This document shows positions 26,158 to 34,406 of a stretch of 51,904 bases of DNA, in pieces (the first letter of the stretch is position 1; every line of letters starts with the position of its first letter). The notes beneath the pieces were generated by a model. The model had not been told where the DNA came from. It saw only the letters and a program-made list of their open reading frames with translations, and did not search any database. Made by a program: the position numbers and the translations under genes. This stretch comes from Microcystis aeruginosa LEGE 91341 (GTDB lineage Bacteria > Cyanobacteriota > Cyanobacteriia > Cyanobacteriales > Microcystaceae): NCBI RefSeq assembly GCF_015206885.1, contig NZ_JADEXY010000009.1, positions 1 to 51,904 on the forward strand, read 5' to 3'.

Positions 26158-26493
26158 CCCTTTTCCTCTTTTTTCCCTTTTTACCCTTGTTCGATTTTTT
26201 TGGGTAAATGTACTATATATGTACTATAAAGGGATTGAGAGAATTATATGAGTAGAAAACGGGTTTCTCGGAGAAACCCGTTTTCTGTGCGTTACTCAAC
26301 GGATTTAGTATAAATTGCTTGTTGAGACGAGACAAGAGGCAATAGTAAAGGGATTGGGGGAAATTTAGGCACTTTTTCCCTGAAAATTAGGTAATTGGCC
26401 ATCTAAAAATCGACAAAATCCCACACCCCACACCCGTTCGGCTGAGCTCACGGCCGAAGCCTGCCCCCACCGAAAAACTTTTTGCCGCAAACC
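26158..26493. other. Intergenic region after the second FGE gene
   Basis: Holds the T-rich flank shared with region 1, the hairpin at 26254-26286 and, at 26435-26496, two short sequences that recur inverted at 13123-13151 (29 bp, exact) and 13913-13938 (26 bp, exact). No gene is seen. Confidence 0.6.
26254..26286. repeat. Perfect 15-bp hairpin, copy 2
   Basis: AGAAAACGGGTTTCT and its exact complement across a 3-nt loop, the same palindrome as at 23864-23898. Confidence 0.75.
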
Positions 26494-27408
26494 CTAATTA
26501 TTGATCAGTAATTCCCAGATTTCTCCCCTATTATTGCCCTGGGAATTAATATTTCGTCGGGCTTTTACCCTTTGAATATTATAATTTTTATATAAATCAT
26601 CAAAAAAATGATTGTCAGAGTCAAAGTTTTTAAGGTCGGAATTACTTAAGATAAATTTATAACCGGCCTGATCCACTCGATCGATAAATTGTTTTAATCT
26701 TATTTGCTCCTCATCGTTAAAATCTTCTTTAGTATAAGAGGTAAAAGCTGATGTTTTTTTAATCGGTTTATAGGGAGGATCAAAATAAAATAAAGTCTTG
26801 TTATTGGCATAATTTAGAGTTTGGACAAAATCTCCTTGTAGGATCGTCACTTTCTGTAAATGATGATTGACAGCTAATAGGTTTTCTTCATTGCAGATCA
26901 ACGGTTTGACATATTTTCCAAAAGGGACATTAAAAAGTCCTTTGCTATTGACTCTATAAAGTCCATTAAAACAAGTTCTATTGAGAAATAATAACAAAAC
27001 GGTTTTTTCTAGACAGTCATCGCAGCTGCGAGAATTAAATTCTATTCTTTTATCTAAAAAAAACTTTTGTTGTTCCTCTAGATTTTGAAGTTCATAAAAA
27101 TCCTGCTGGATTTGTTTAAGCTTGACTATTAATTCTTTGACATTATTTTTAATGACATTATAAGCCATGATTAAATCAGGATTGATGTCATTTATAATAA
27201 CTTTTTGGACATTAGAAAAATTATTTAAGACTGAGAATAAAACCGCACCACCTCCGACAAAAGGTTCAATGTAGTTAAACTGACAATCCTGAGAAATCTG
27301 GGAATTAATCAAAGATAGAATATTAGGAACCAGTTGAGTTTTGCCTCCCGCCCACTTTAAAAAAGGTTTGGCGCTAACTGTTTTCCTTTCAGACAAAGAA
27401 GTAGTCAT
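26494..27408 (-). CDS. dam: DNA adenine methyltransferase (D12/Dam class)
   Basis: A 304-residue N6-adenine methyltransferase of the D12 class, predicted to use S-adenosylmethionine to methylate a short site (often GATC). The AdoMet-binding motif is FLKWAGGKTQL near residues 17-27, with the companion YIEPFVGGGAV near 47-57. The catalytic motif is DPPY near 212. The D12 C-terminal signature FILSNSD is also present. No restriction endonuclease is adjacent, so this may be an orphan methylase, as is common in cyanobacteria. It is convergent with the FGE gene. Confidence 0.92.
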   Translation of the reverse strand: MTTSLSERKTVSAKPFLKWAGGKTQLVPNILSLINSQISQDCQFNYIEPFVGGGAVLFSVLNNFSNVQKVIINDINPDLIMAYNVIKNNVKELIVKLKQIQQDFYELQNLEEQQKFFLDKRIEFNSRSCDDCLEKTVLLLFLNRTCFNGLYRVNSKGLFNVPFGKYVKPLICNEENLLAVNHHLQKVTILQGDFVQTLNYANNKTLFYFDPPYKPIKKTSAFTSYTKEDFNDEEQIRLKQFIDRVDQAGYKFILSNSDLKNFDSDNHFFDDLYKNYNIQRVKARRNINSQGNNRGEIWELLINN

Positions 27409-27511
27409 TATTATTACTAGATTATCCTAATCTATTCAATTTACAGCCCAATTCATGAAAACCTGATCAGAGAATGGGTTACGCTGGGCTAACGCATCTG
27501 AATATCCAATA

Positions 27512-27615
27512 TAAGTAACTGATTATAATTAAATTGAAGATAGATTTTGGGTTTGATCCCCCCTACCCCCCTTATTAAGGGGGGTATCGGACAATTTTTA
27601 ACACCTACCTACTTA
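27512..27615 (+). mobile_element. TAAGTAG MITE, copy C
   Basis: The smallest full copy (104 bp). It starts TAAGTAACTGATTATAATTA, has a single CCCCCCTTATTAAGGGGGG module, and ends CACCTACCTACTTA. It lies between the dam start and the DUF1400 gene end. Confidence 0.85.
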
Positions 27616-27626
27616 TCTATTAAATA

Positions 27627-28142
27627 TCAGAAAGGTAAACGGGGCATTTTTTTCAATACTGACTCAATTTGGTTGATTAAATCTAGCAGACGATTGCCAT
27701 CCACATGAACCTCGCTGGTGGGATAATTAGCGAGGACTTCGATAATTTGAATCTCATTATCATTAAGTGCAGAAGTGACTAAGGCACCGCGTAAAGCTTG
27801 CCGACTAGCAGTCCGATTGGGTGTATGGACAATTTCAGTCGCATAATCTAGCAAACTTTCGCCAAAAAAACTATTAAGAAATTTGGAAAGAAAGATGGCA
27901 TCCACCGCTACCCGACGATTAAGGATTTTGCGGAATTCTTCGGGTTTTTGGTTAGCCATCTTTAATTGTGACGCTAAAGCGGGGGCTAATTCGCCTGTTT
28001 CGCTCAATTGCTTTAATTCTGATACCGATACGGACCCTTGGAAGATGTAGTATTTGATGATAGCTGATTCGGCGGCTGACAAAGACTGACAAACACCGAG
28101 AAAGATAGATATTCCTAGGGGAAGTAAAAGATTTTTGAACAT
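27627..28142 (-). CDS. Secreted DUF1400-domain protein
   Basis: From ATG 28142 this is 171 residues; a TTG five codons upstream is less likely. It has a typical signal peptide (MFKNLLLPLGISIF, cleavage after LSAAES-like residues). The mature part matches DUF1400, a cyanobacterial domain often found at the N-terminus of alpha/beta hydrolases: IIKYYIFQGSVSVSELKQL, then ETGELAPALASQLK and a C-terminal DGNRLLDLINQIESVL. The hydrolase part is absent. Its role is unknown; a periplasmic or lumenal location is likely. Confidence 0.78.
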   Translation of the reverse strand: MFKNLLLPLGISIFLGVCQSLSAAESAIIKYYIFQGSVSVSELKQLSETGELAPALASQLKMANQKPEEFRKILNRRVAVDAIFLSKFLNSFFGESLLDYATEIVHTPNRTASRQALRGALVTSALNDNEIQIIEVLANYPTSEVHVDGNRLLDLINQIESVLKKMPRLPF

Positions 28143-28309
28143 AAACCAAAGGTGCAAAACAAGCGAAAAGCGATCGGGATGATTGACTCATTCTAGCGGA
28201 ATTGGTTGCCGCTTAGGAAAAACTTAAGACGGTGTGGATTATCTAGAGATGAATTTTTTAGTCACCCAACAAGGGGCAGAAAGCTGATAGCTTAATGCTA
28301 ATCATTAAT

Positions 28310-28636
28310 TTACATTCGCGAGAGAGCAGCGATTTTCGCTAGTTTATCTTTTCCCAAACCGTTGAGATCCTCTAGCTTCAACCATCCTTCCTTTAATAGT
28401 TGAGCAAAGACAAAAATTAGGGAAGTATAGCGATAGTCATATTTACCATCAATCTGATGTCGTCGGGCGCTTAGATAATCGTGCATTTGCCATATATCAT
28501 CTAAAACCGTGATCTGACCAGACTGTTCTTTAATATGTTCTATTAAAGTGCTAGTTTCTCGCTGATAGGCTTTTTGGAAAGCAGTTTGAGCAATTTCTTG
28601 TTCGGTATCTGACCAAATTATTTCACTCATAGGCAT
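28310..28636 (-). CDS. frp: Fluorescence recovery protein
   Basis: FRP binds photoactivated orange carotenoid protein, speeds its return to the orange form and detaches it from the phycobilisome. The sequence has the family hallmarks FQKAYQRETSTLIEHIKEQS, DDIWQMHDYLSARRHQID and GKYDYRYTSLIFVFAQLLKE. I choose ATG 28636 (MPMSEIIW), giving 108 residues, close to the usual length; an upstream ATG at 28699 would add a basic extension. It lies downstream of ocp on the same strand, but a terminator at 28791-28821 separates them, so frp probably has its own promoter. Confidence 0.92.
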   Translation of the reverse strand: MPMSEIIWSDTEQEIAQTAFQKAYQRETSTLIEHIKEQSGQITVLDDIWQMHDYLSARRHQIDGKYDYRYTSLIFVFAQLLKEGWLKLEDLNGLGKDKLAKIAALSRM

Positions 28637-28790
28637 GATTTTAGTTTTAGGGATGATAATTTTGGATTTTTGAACTACCTCGACTCTTTTCGCCGACATC
28701 TGTAAGAATAATTATTTAGTTATTTTTACCTAGATCGGAGAAGAAACCAGTGTATTTACCAATTTTTTTAAGTCAGCCTTTTAATTGTAT

Positions 28791-28821
28791 AAAAAAAAGA
28801 GTTCACTTGACAAGGAACTCT
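28791..28821 (-). terminator. Rho-independent terminator of ocp
   Basis: On the minus strand a 7-bp stem (AGAGTTC with GAACTCT, 10-nt loop) is followed by eight T residues, 45 bp after the ocp stop codon. It should limit read-through from ocp into frp. Confidence 0.78.
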
Positions 28822-28865
28822 AATAAATTTCATCAGAATTTTTAATGATTTCTCTCAGTAGCTAT

Positions 28866-29828
28866 TTAGCCACGGGCAAAGTTTAATAATTCTTTCGGAG
28901 AAGCTAATAAATCGATCGCTACGAAGAAAATTTTATTATCAGGAGTTAGGAGGAAGCGCCATGCCATATTCATACCCACACCTGCACCAAACCAAGGAGT
29001 TTGTACTTTTCCCGTCACTTTAATCTGAGTAAAACCGTCATCGGCGGGTTCCACCACACCGCGTTCGGGGATTAATTTCAAATTTTGGCATTCTTCCCGG
29101 AAAAAGCGATATACTGCCTCTTTACCGACGACGGGACGTTGGAAAGGTGGTTGCAGAGCACCGTCAGGGGTGAATAATTCAATTAATACATCAAAGTCGT
29201 TAGCGTTGAGGTTGTCCATATAGTTGAGGACGGTGGCATTGGTAACGCCTTCAATGCTAACTTTGGTCCGTTCGGCAATATTTTGGGGAGGAACCACGGG
29301 TTCGGAAATACGGTTATAATCGCCCAGTTTCTTGGGATCGTAGCCCATATCCACCACACAATTCCGCAGAACGGTGATTTGTTGTCCCGACTCTAATTTT
29401 TTAATCCCGTCTAAAACGGCGCTGGCATTAGCAGATAGTTCATAACCCTTGGGAATTGGGGCAACACTGCCATCTTCCATCCATTGTCCTAATTGATACC
29501 AGAATCCCAGTTTGATATTAGCAGACCAAGTGCCGTAGGTACGACAAATCGGGGTATCAGCATGGTTGGCTAAGTCGCACATCACCTGCGACTGTTGCAA
29601 GGGTGACATCTGCCGAATTTCATTCATGGTTTTTTCGGCAAATACCATACTAGCAGCGCCGGGGGCGGCAACGGTGATGGTTTTGCCCATTTCTAGGTAG
29701 GCAAACCAAATCAAGGCTAGTTGATCTTCGGTATTCAGCTGATTGAAACGCGCAATCGTGGCAGGAACCACATCCGCTGATAGCGTGTTGGGGAAAATGC
29801 TCCGCGCTGATTCGATCGTAAACGGCAT
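28866..29828 (-). CDS. ocp: Orange carotenoid protein
   Basis: A 320-residue photoactive carotenoid protein that binds a keto-carotenoid, turns red in strong blue-green light and quenches phycobilisome excitation. The N-terminal helical domain (~1-165) has the carotenoid-contact residues W41, Y44 and W110, and R155 that docks to the phycobilisome and to the C-terminal domain. A linker follows, then an NTF2-like domain with Y203 and W290, which hydrogen-bond the carotenoid keto group in the orange state. All are at the expected positions, so the protein should be fully functional. It is transcribed toward frp. Confidence 0.97.
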   Translation of the reverse strand: MPFTIESARSIFPNTLSADVVPATIARFNQLNTEDQLALIWFAYLEMGKTITVAAPGAASMVFAEKTMNEIRQMSPLQQSQVMCDLANHADTPICRTYGTWSANIKLGFWYQLGQWMEDGSVAPIPKGYELSANASAVLDGIKKLESGQQITVLRNCVVDMGYDPKKLGDYNRISEPVVPPQNIAERTKVSIEGVTNATVLNYMDNLNANDFDVLIELFTPDGALQPPFQRPVVGKEAVYRFFREECQNLKLIPERGVVEPADDGFTQIKVTGKVQTPWFGAGVGMNMAWRFLLTPDNKIFFVAIDLLASPKELLNFARG

Positions 29829-30042
29829 AGATTCACCTTGAAGTAAAGTTTTGTATCAATTTACTGGCATTCTATCATATTGGCGACCCAAGGCAGCACC
29901 GATGGAGAAAATTTCCCAAAAAAGCTGTACTTTAGATCACACTTACCCGGAATTATCACCAAATCTTAATGGTTGAACAACTGTTCCATCATTTGTCTAG
30001 GGGTTTGCGGCAGCAGCGATCGCTTTTAGTTTGGCGATGCTA

Positions 30043-30048
30043 TATAAT
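30043..30048 (+). promoter_or_regulatory. TATAAT -10 element upstream of the NTPase pair
   Basis: TATAAT matches the consensus exactly. A start site near 30055 would leave a 12-nt leader before ATG 30067 or 30 nt before ATG 30085. No good -35 hexamer is visible. Confidence 0.4.
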
Positions 30049-30066
30049 AAAAAGTATCTCCAGAGA

Positions 30067-31506
30067 ATGATTTTTCCTGTCTCTATGCAACACCCCTCTC
30101 TGACTCGCTTTGAACCTGCGACTACTCTTGATGAAATCTATTTAACTATATCTCCTGAACCCCTATTAACTCAGAAGGAAATAGATGCTTTTTATCGAGA
30201 AGAAATGAATAAAGTGAGAGGGGAAGATAAAATTGAACGTCTAAAATTAGGGTTAAAACGGGTCATAGATACGCAACAATATTACAAAGCCTGTTTAATG
30301 GGACACACGGGGGTAGGCAAATCGACAGAATTAACTCGTTTAATTAATGATCCTGAGATTAAACAGCATTTTGAACCCCTGCGATTTAGTGTTTTAAGTG
30401 AACTCGATGCGATTAATTTCAGTCCCCTTGATGTGTTTCTCTTTATGGTGGTAGAAATTGTTGAGAAAACCGCTAAAATTTCTCGGCAGCCTAGTAGTAA
30501 AAATTTACAAAAGCTTTGGGATTGGTTTAGTTCTGAAGAATTTACCCGCAAGGAAACCAGAGAAAGTCAAATCAAAACGGAAGCAGGAGCGGGAGTAAAA
30601 GAAGATTCTCTCTGGAATAAAATTCTCGGACTTTTTGCCTCTCTCAAGGGAGAATTCCGGTTTGCTTACTCGCGAGAGAAAAAAGTTGTTGAATACCGTC
30701 TTTCCCGTTCCAGAGATTTAATTAATATTGCTAATCAACTCCTGAAAGAATGTGATCAGAACTTACAGGAAACTATGCAGAGAAGCTGGTTAATTATTGG
30801 AGAGGACTTCGATAAAGCTGGTGTTTCACAAGAAGCGGTCAGGGATTTATTTTTAAACTATTCTAACATTTTCAAAGATTTAGACATTCACATTATTTTT
30901 AATATTCCGATTGGATTATATAATTCATCTCCCGGGATTAACCTCACTTTTGGCCATAATCTCCTAATTCCCGATACTCCAGTTTTTTGCCAAAAAGATC
31001 ATACTCCTAACCAAAAAGGACGGGAAGCAGTGAGAAAAGTTTTAGAAGCAAGAGTTAAATCTAATTTATTTGAAGATGGACAAATAGAGCGGGTTATTAT
31101 TGCCTCTGGTGGCAATATCAGAGATTTATTTTATTTAGTTAGAGAAGCTTCTGATGAGGCAATTCTCAATCAACAAAATCTGATCATGTCTAGTCATATT
31201 AGCAGGGCAATTCGCAGTTTAAGAACAGAATATGAAAGACGTTTAGGCCAAAATCCTTATGATACCGATCATGTTAGTTATGGGGATAAGGTAGCATTGT
31301 TAAAACGAATTTATGATGCTAATCCAGAAGCACAAATTCCCAATGAGATATTATACGCTTTATTAAATGATCGTGCGATTCAAGAAGTAGATGGAGACGG
31401 GGAAAGATGCTTTATGGTGCATCCCCTTGTGGTTGATATTTTAAATGCTCAAGGTCATATTCCTACTGCTCCCGATGGAGGTGTCCCCGGTGGTACATCA
31501 AGTTAA
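30067..31506 (+). CDS. P-loop NTPase, first gene of a two-gene STAND-type system
   Basis: About 479 residues from ATG 30067; ATG 30085 (MQHPSLTRF) or an upstream TTG are alternatives. Walker A is GHTGVGKST in the first quarter (CLMGHTGVGKSTELTRLI) and a Walker B-like strand is WLIIGEDFDKAG. The C-terminal third has AAA lid-like helices (GGNIRDLFYLVREASDEAIL) and a winged-helix-like end (IPNEILYALLNDRAIQEV). The domain architecture resembles large AAA/STAND ATPases but I cannot name a family. The NB-ARC/TPR gene overlaps its 3' end, so the two proteins are co-translated and probably form one system, likely defensive. Confidence 0.72.
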   Translation: MIFPVSMQHPSLTRFEPATTLDEIYLTISPEPLLTQKEIDAFYREEMNKVRGEDKIERLKLGLKRVIDTQQYYKACLMGHTGVGKSTELTRLINDPEIKQHFEPLRFSVLSELDAINFSPLDVFLFMVVEIVEKTAKISRQPSSKNLQKLWDWFSSEEFTRKETRESQIKTEAGAGVKEDSLWNKILGLFASLKGEFRFAYSREKKVVEYRLSRSRDLINIANQLLKECDQNLQETMQRSWLIIGEDFDKAGVSQEAVRDLFLNYSNIFKDLDIHIIFNIPIGLYNSSPGINLTFGHNLLIPDTPVFCQKDHTPNQKGREAVRKVLEARVKSNLFEDGQIERVIIASGGNIRDLFYLVREASDEAILNQQNLIMSSHISRAIRSLRTEYERRLGQNPYDTDHVSYGDKVALLKRIYDANPEAQIPNEILYALLNDRAIQEVDGDGERCFMVHPLVVDILNAQGHIPTAPDGGVPGGTSS

Positions 31507-33994
31507 TCAAACTAATCAATCGGAGTTAGAACCGGGTACTATTTCCCATACAGCAGCTCGTTTGCTATTGTGGGGACGAAGACCATCTAGAGGTTTAGCT
31601 AGGGTGGAATTTTATGATGAGTTTTCCCGTCAGCAAGTAGTTAGAGAATTAGAGAATAAACTGCAAGAACAAGGCATTATTTTTCATAAAATTGTCTTAC
31701 CAATATGGGAAAAACCCTCTTTTGTCTTGAACTTCTTGTTAACACAATTGGCAGAATTGGAGTCGGGAGTAGTATCAATTACTGGTTTTGAAACCGCTTT
31801 TTCTGATGCTTCCCTAGTAGATGCCTTGCAATTAATTAATTTCAATCGAGAAAATTTAGCTCGCTTTAATCTCCGACAAATTTGGTGGATGAATCATGAT
31901 TTTACTAACAAAGTTATTCGGTATATGCCAGATTTAAATTCTTGGTTTTTCCTACGGTTATCTTTAACAGAAAATTCAACCAAAGCTACCAACTATAATC
32001 AGCTATTTACCGATAAAAATACCGTTCGTGATCCCTATAATTTACCAGGAACAGCAGTTAACTTTGTTGGTAGAGAACAGGAATTATCCCGGATTCATCA
32101 AGCTTTTCAGCAATCTTCCCCAGTGGTTTTAAGTGGGATGGGAGGTTCGGGAAAAACTGAATTAGCTTTACAGTATGCTTGGCAACATAAAGGGGATTAT
32201 CCTGCGGGTATTTGTTGGATAAATGTCCTTAACAGTGACCCCGGTTTGGCTATTTTATTTTTTGCCAGAGAATACCTGGGTTTAAACATCCCCAATCAGG
32301 GAACCCTAAGTGAACGAGTGCTTTACTGTTGGCAAAATTGGCCCGAGGGAAATGCTTTAATTATTTTTGATGATGTGCGTGACTACGACCAAATTAAATC
32401 TTATCTACCACCGGGAAAAGAATCTCGTTTTCGGGTTTTAATTACCACTCGCTTTAGTTACTTAGGGGTATCGCTATCAACGATAAACTTAGATGTTCTC
32501 ACAGCAGCGCAAGCTTTAGATTTACTGCAAACCTACTTAGGAAAAGAACGTCTAACCGCGGAGTTAGAGGCAGCCAAGCAACTTTGTCAGTGTTTAGGAT
32601 ATTTGCCTCTAGGATTACAATTACTAGGCAGTTTTCTGAGACAAGAAACCACTGAAACTTTAGCAAATATCAAGGAAAAATTCTCCAAAAAAGGCTTAAA
32701 ATATCTCAACTCTGATAAGGAGGAAGTCCGCAGTATTAAAACAATTCTGGATCGCAGTTGGCAACTGTTAGAAAAAGAAGAACAAAAATTAGCTCTTTAT
32801 CTCAGTTTATTTGCTTCGGCACCTTTTCCCAAGCACTTAATCATCAGTTTATTTTCTGATGAAGCTAAAGACGAGATAGAAAAATGGTTAACCGATAGCT
32901 TGGTTAAGCTTAATTTGCTGAAATCTTTAGGCAATGAATGGTATCAACTGCATCCCCTCATCCGTCTTTATCTACGGGAAAAATTAGAAGGTTCCGAGAT
33001 AGCCAATACCGCAAAAAGTCGTTATTGTACGGTGATGACAGATACATCGAGAACAGTACCCCAAACTCCTAGTCTAGATATTATTCAAAATCTGACTCCC
33101 CTAATTCCCCATATTGAACAAGCTGTCAGGGAATATCCAGAATATATCGCTGATGAGGATTTATTTTGGTCTTATACGGGTTTAGCTTGGTATTATGAAG
33201 GACAAGGATTGTATGCTATTGCTGAACCTTACTATCAAGATTGTTTAACCGCAACTCGAACTCGCTTAGGAGAAAATCATCCCCATGTGGCACTTTCCCT
33301 CAACAATTTAGCACTCTTGTACCAATCCCAAGGCAGGTACACAGAAGCGGAACCTCTCTATCTAGAAGCATTAGATTTGAAAAAACGACTCTTAGGAGAC
33401 AATCATCCCTCTGTGGCAACTTCCCTCAACAATTTAGCACTATTGTACTATTCTCAAGGCAGGTACACAGAAGCGGAACCTCTCTATCTAGAAGCATTAG
33501 ATTTGAGAAAACGACTCTTAGGAGACAATCATCCCTCTGTGGCAAATTCCCTCAACAATTTAGCATCATTGTACAAATCCCAAGGCAGGTACACAGAAGC
33601 AGAACCTCTCTATCTAGAAGCTTTAGATTTGGATAAACGACTATTAGGAGACAATCATCCCTCTGTGGCAACTTCCCTCAACAATTTAGCAGGATTGTAC
33701 TATTCCCAAGGCAGGTACACAGAAGCAGAACCTCTCTATCTAGAAGCTTTAGATTTGCATAAACGACTCTTAGGAGACAATCATCCCCTTGTGGCACAAT
33801 CTCTCAACAATTTAGCAGCATTGTACGATTCCCAAGGCAGGTACAAAGAAGCGGAACCTCTCTATCGGGAAGCGATTAAGATTGCTACCCAAGTATTAGG
33901 GGAAAATCATCCCCATACCCAAACAATTATGGAGAACTATAAAACTATGTTGTCGCAACTCCGACAAGCAGAATTAAGAGGAGTTAGAGTTTAA
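31475..33994 (+). CDS. NB-ARC STAND NTPase with hypervariable TPR repeats
   Basis: About 839 residues from ATG 31475. GTG 31490, 8 nt after a GGAGG, is an attractive alternative; both overlap the previous gene. The N-terminal ~180 residues are an uncharacterised domain (WGRRPSRGLARVEFYDEF). The NB-ARC has P-loop GMGGSGKTELA, Walker B ALIIFDDV, RVLITTR, and GLPL-like YLPLGLQLLG. Winged helices follow (LDRSWQLLEKEEQKLALYLS), then 42-residue kinesin-light-chain-type TPRs. This is the plan of NLR-like bacterial immune sensors: TPRs detect a ligand, the NB-ARC oligomerises, the N-terminus signals. Its own effector domain is not recognisable, so the partner NTPase or N-terminal domain may serve. 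Confidence 0.85.
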   Translation: MEVSPVVHQVNQTNQSELEPGTISHTAARLLLWGRRPSRGLARVEFYDEFSRQQVVRELENKLQEQGIIFHKIVLPIWEKPSFVLNFLLTQLAELESGVVSITGFETAFSDASLVDALQLINFNRENLARFNLRQIWWMNHDFTNKVIRYMPDLNSWFFLRLSLTENSTKATNYNQLFTDKNTVRDPYNLPGTAVNFVGREQELSRIHQAFQQSSPVVLSGMGGSGKTELALQYAWQHKGDYPAGICWINVLNSDPGLAILFFAREYLGLNIPNQGTLSERVLYCWQNWPEGNALIIFDDVRDYDQIKSYLPPGKESRFRVLITTRFSYLGVSLSTINLDVLTAAQALDLLQTYLGKERLTAELEAAKQLCQCLGYLPLGLQLLGSFLRQETTETLANIKEKFSKKGLKYLNSDKEEVRSIKTILDRSWQLLEKEEQKLALYLSLFASAPFPKHLIISLFSDEAKDEIEKWLTDSLVKLNLLKSLGNEWYQLHPLIRLYLREKLEGSEIANTAKSRYCTVMTDTSRTVPQTPSLDIIQNLTPLIPHIEQAVREYPEYIADEDLFWSYTGLAWYYEGQGLYAIAEPYYQDCLTATRTRLGENHPHVALSLNNLALLYQSQGRYTEAEPLYLEALDLKKRLLGDNHPSVATSLNNLALLYYSQGRYTEAEPLYLEALDLRKRLLGDNHPSVANSLNNLASLYKSQGRYTEAEPLYLEALDLDKRLLGDNHPSVATSLNNLAGLYYSQGRYTEAEPLYLEALDLHKRLLGDNHPLVAQSLNNLAALYDSQGRYKEAEPLYREAIKIATQVLGENHPHTQTIMENYKTMLSQLRQAELRGVRV
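33269..33898 (+). repeat. Five tandem 126-bp TPR-coding units
   Basis: Units begin at 33269, 33395, 33521, 33647 and 33773, exactly 126 bp apart; a sixth, degenerate one starts at 33899. Units 2-4 are nearly identical in DNA. Differences concentrate at four codons: after VA (L,T,N,T,Q), after NNLA (L,L,S,G,A), after LY (Q,Y,K,Y,D) and after LDL (K,R,D,H in the first four). Confidence 0.88.
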
Positions 33995-34001
33995 ATGCTT
34001 A

Positions 34002-34079
34002 GGAAAAGAGGGTTCGTAGGCGCACGGCTTTTCCATTATGGATATAATATCATGTCAAGAGGCTTTTGTCAAGAGAAAA
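34002..34079. repeat. 78-bp perfect direct repeat, copy 1
   Basis: Identical to 34308-34385. It starts GGAAAAGAGGGTTCGTAGG and ends in CAAGAGAAAA. It contains an internal inverted pair (GGAAAAG at the left, CTTTTCC near the centre). It begins a few bases after the STAND gene stop. Confidence 0.9.
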
Positions 34080-34307
34080 TTTAACAACATTCAGATAATG
34101 TAGGGTGCGTTAGACGGCCAAAATTTCCGCTTTAACTTGAAGCTAACAATCCGTCGTAACGCACCACCAATCATCGACTATGATTGGGATGATTGAATGA
34201 TGAACTATGATTAGGGAGCTAGTTAAGAGTGGATTAGAGATGAAGATTGATTGAATGAACCAATCATAGTCAATCCAATAATCACATCAATCATAGTTAA
34301 GACTGTT
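34080..34307. other. Segment between the 78-bp repeats
   Basis: Contains a hairpin-forming element at about 34104-34165 (GGTGCGTTA at the left, TAACGCACC at the right). Scattered AATCATAGT/ACTATGATT motifs follow in both orientations. No gene. Together with the flanking repeats it looks like a small mobile or rearranged unit. Confidence 0.55.
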
Positions 34308-34385
34308 GGAAAAGAGGGTTCGTAGGCGCACGGCTTTTCCATTATGGATATAATATCATGTCAAGAGGCTTTTGTCAAGAGAAAA
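34308..34385. repeat. 78-bp perfect direct repeat, copy 2
   Basis: Exact copy of 34002-34079 at a spacing of 306 bp. It ends 21 bp before the permease stop codon. Confidence 0.9.
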
Positions 34386-34406
34386 ATTTTCTGACCCGGA
34401 AGAAAT

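Noticed and set aside
33241-33636. Plus-strand frame rich in QQFST repeats
   Set aside because: It is the second frame of the TPR repeats; its repetition simply follows the 126-bp units.
33269-33898. Possible CRISPR array from evenly spaced repeats
   Set aside because: The spacing is 126 bp, the units are coding TPRs, and there are no unique spacers. No cas genes were seen in the window.
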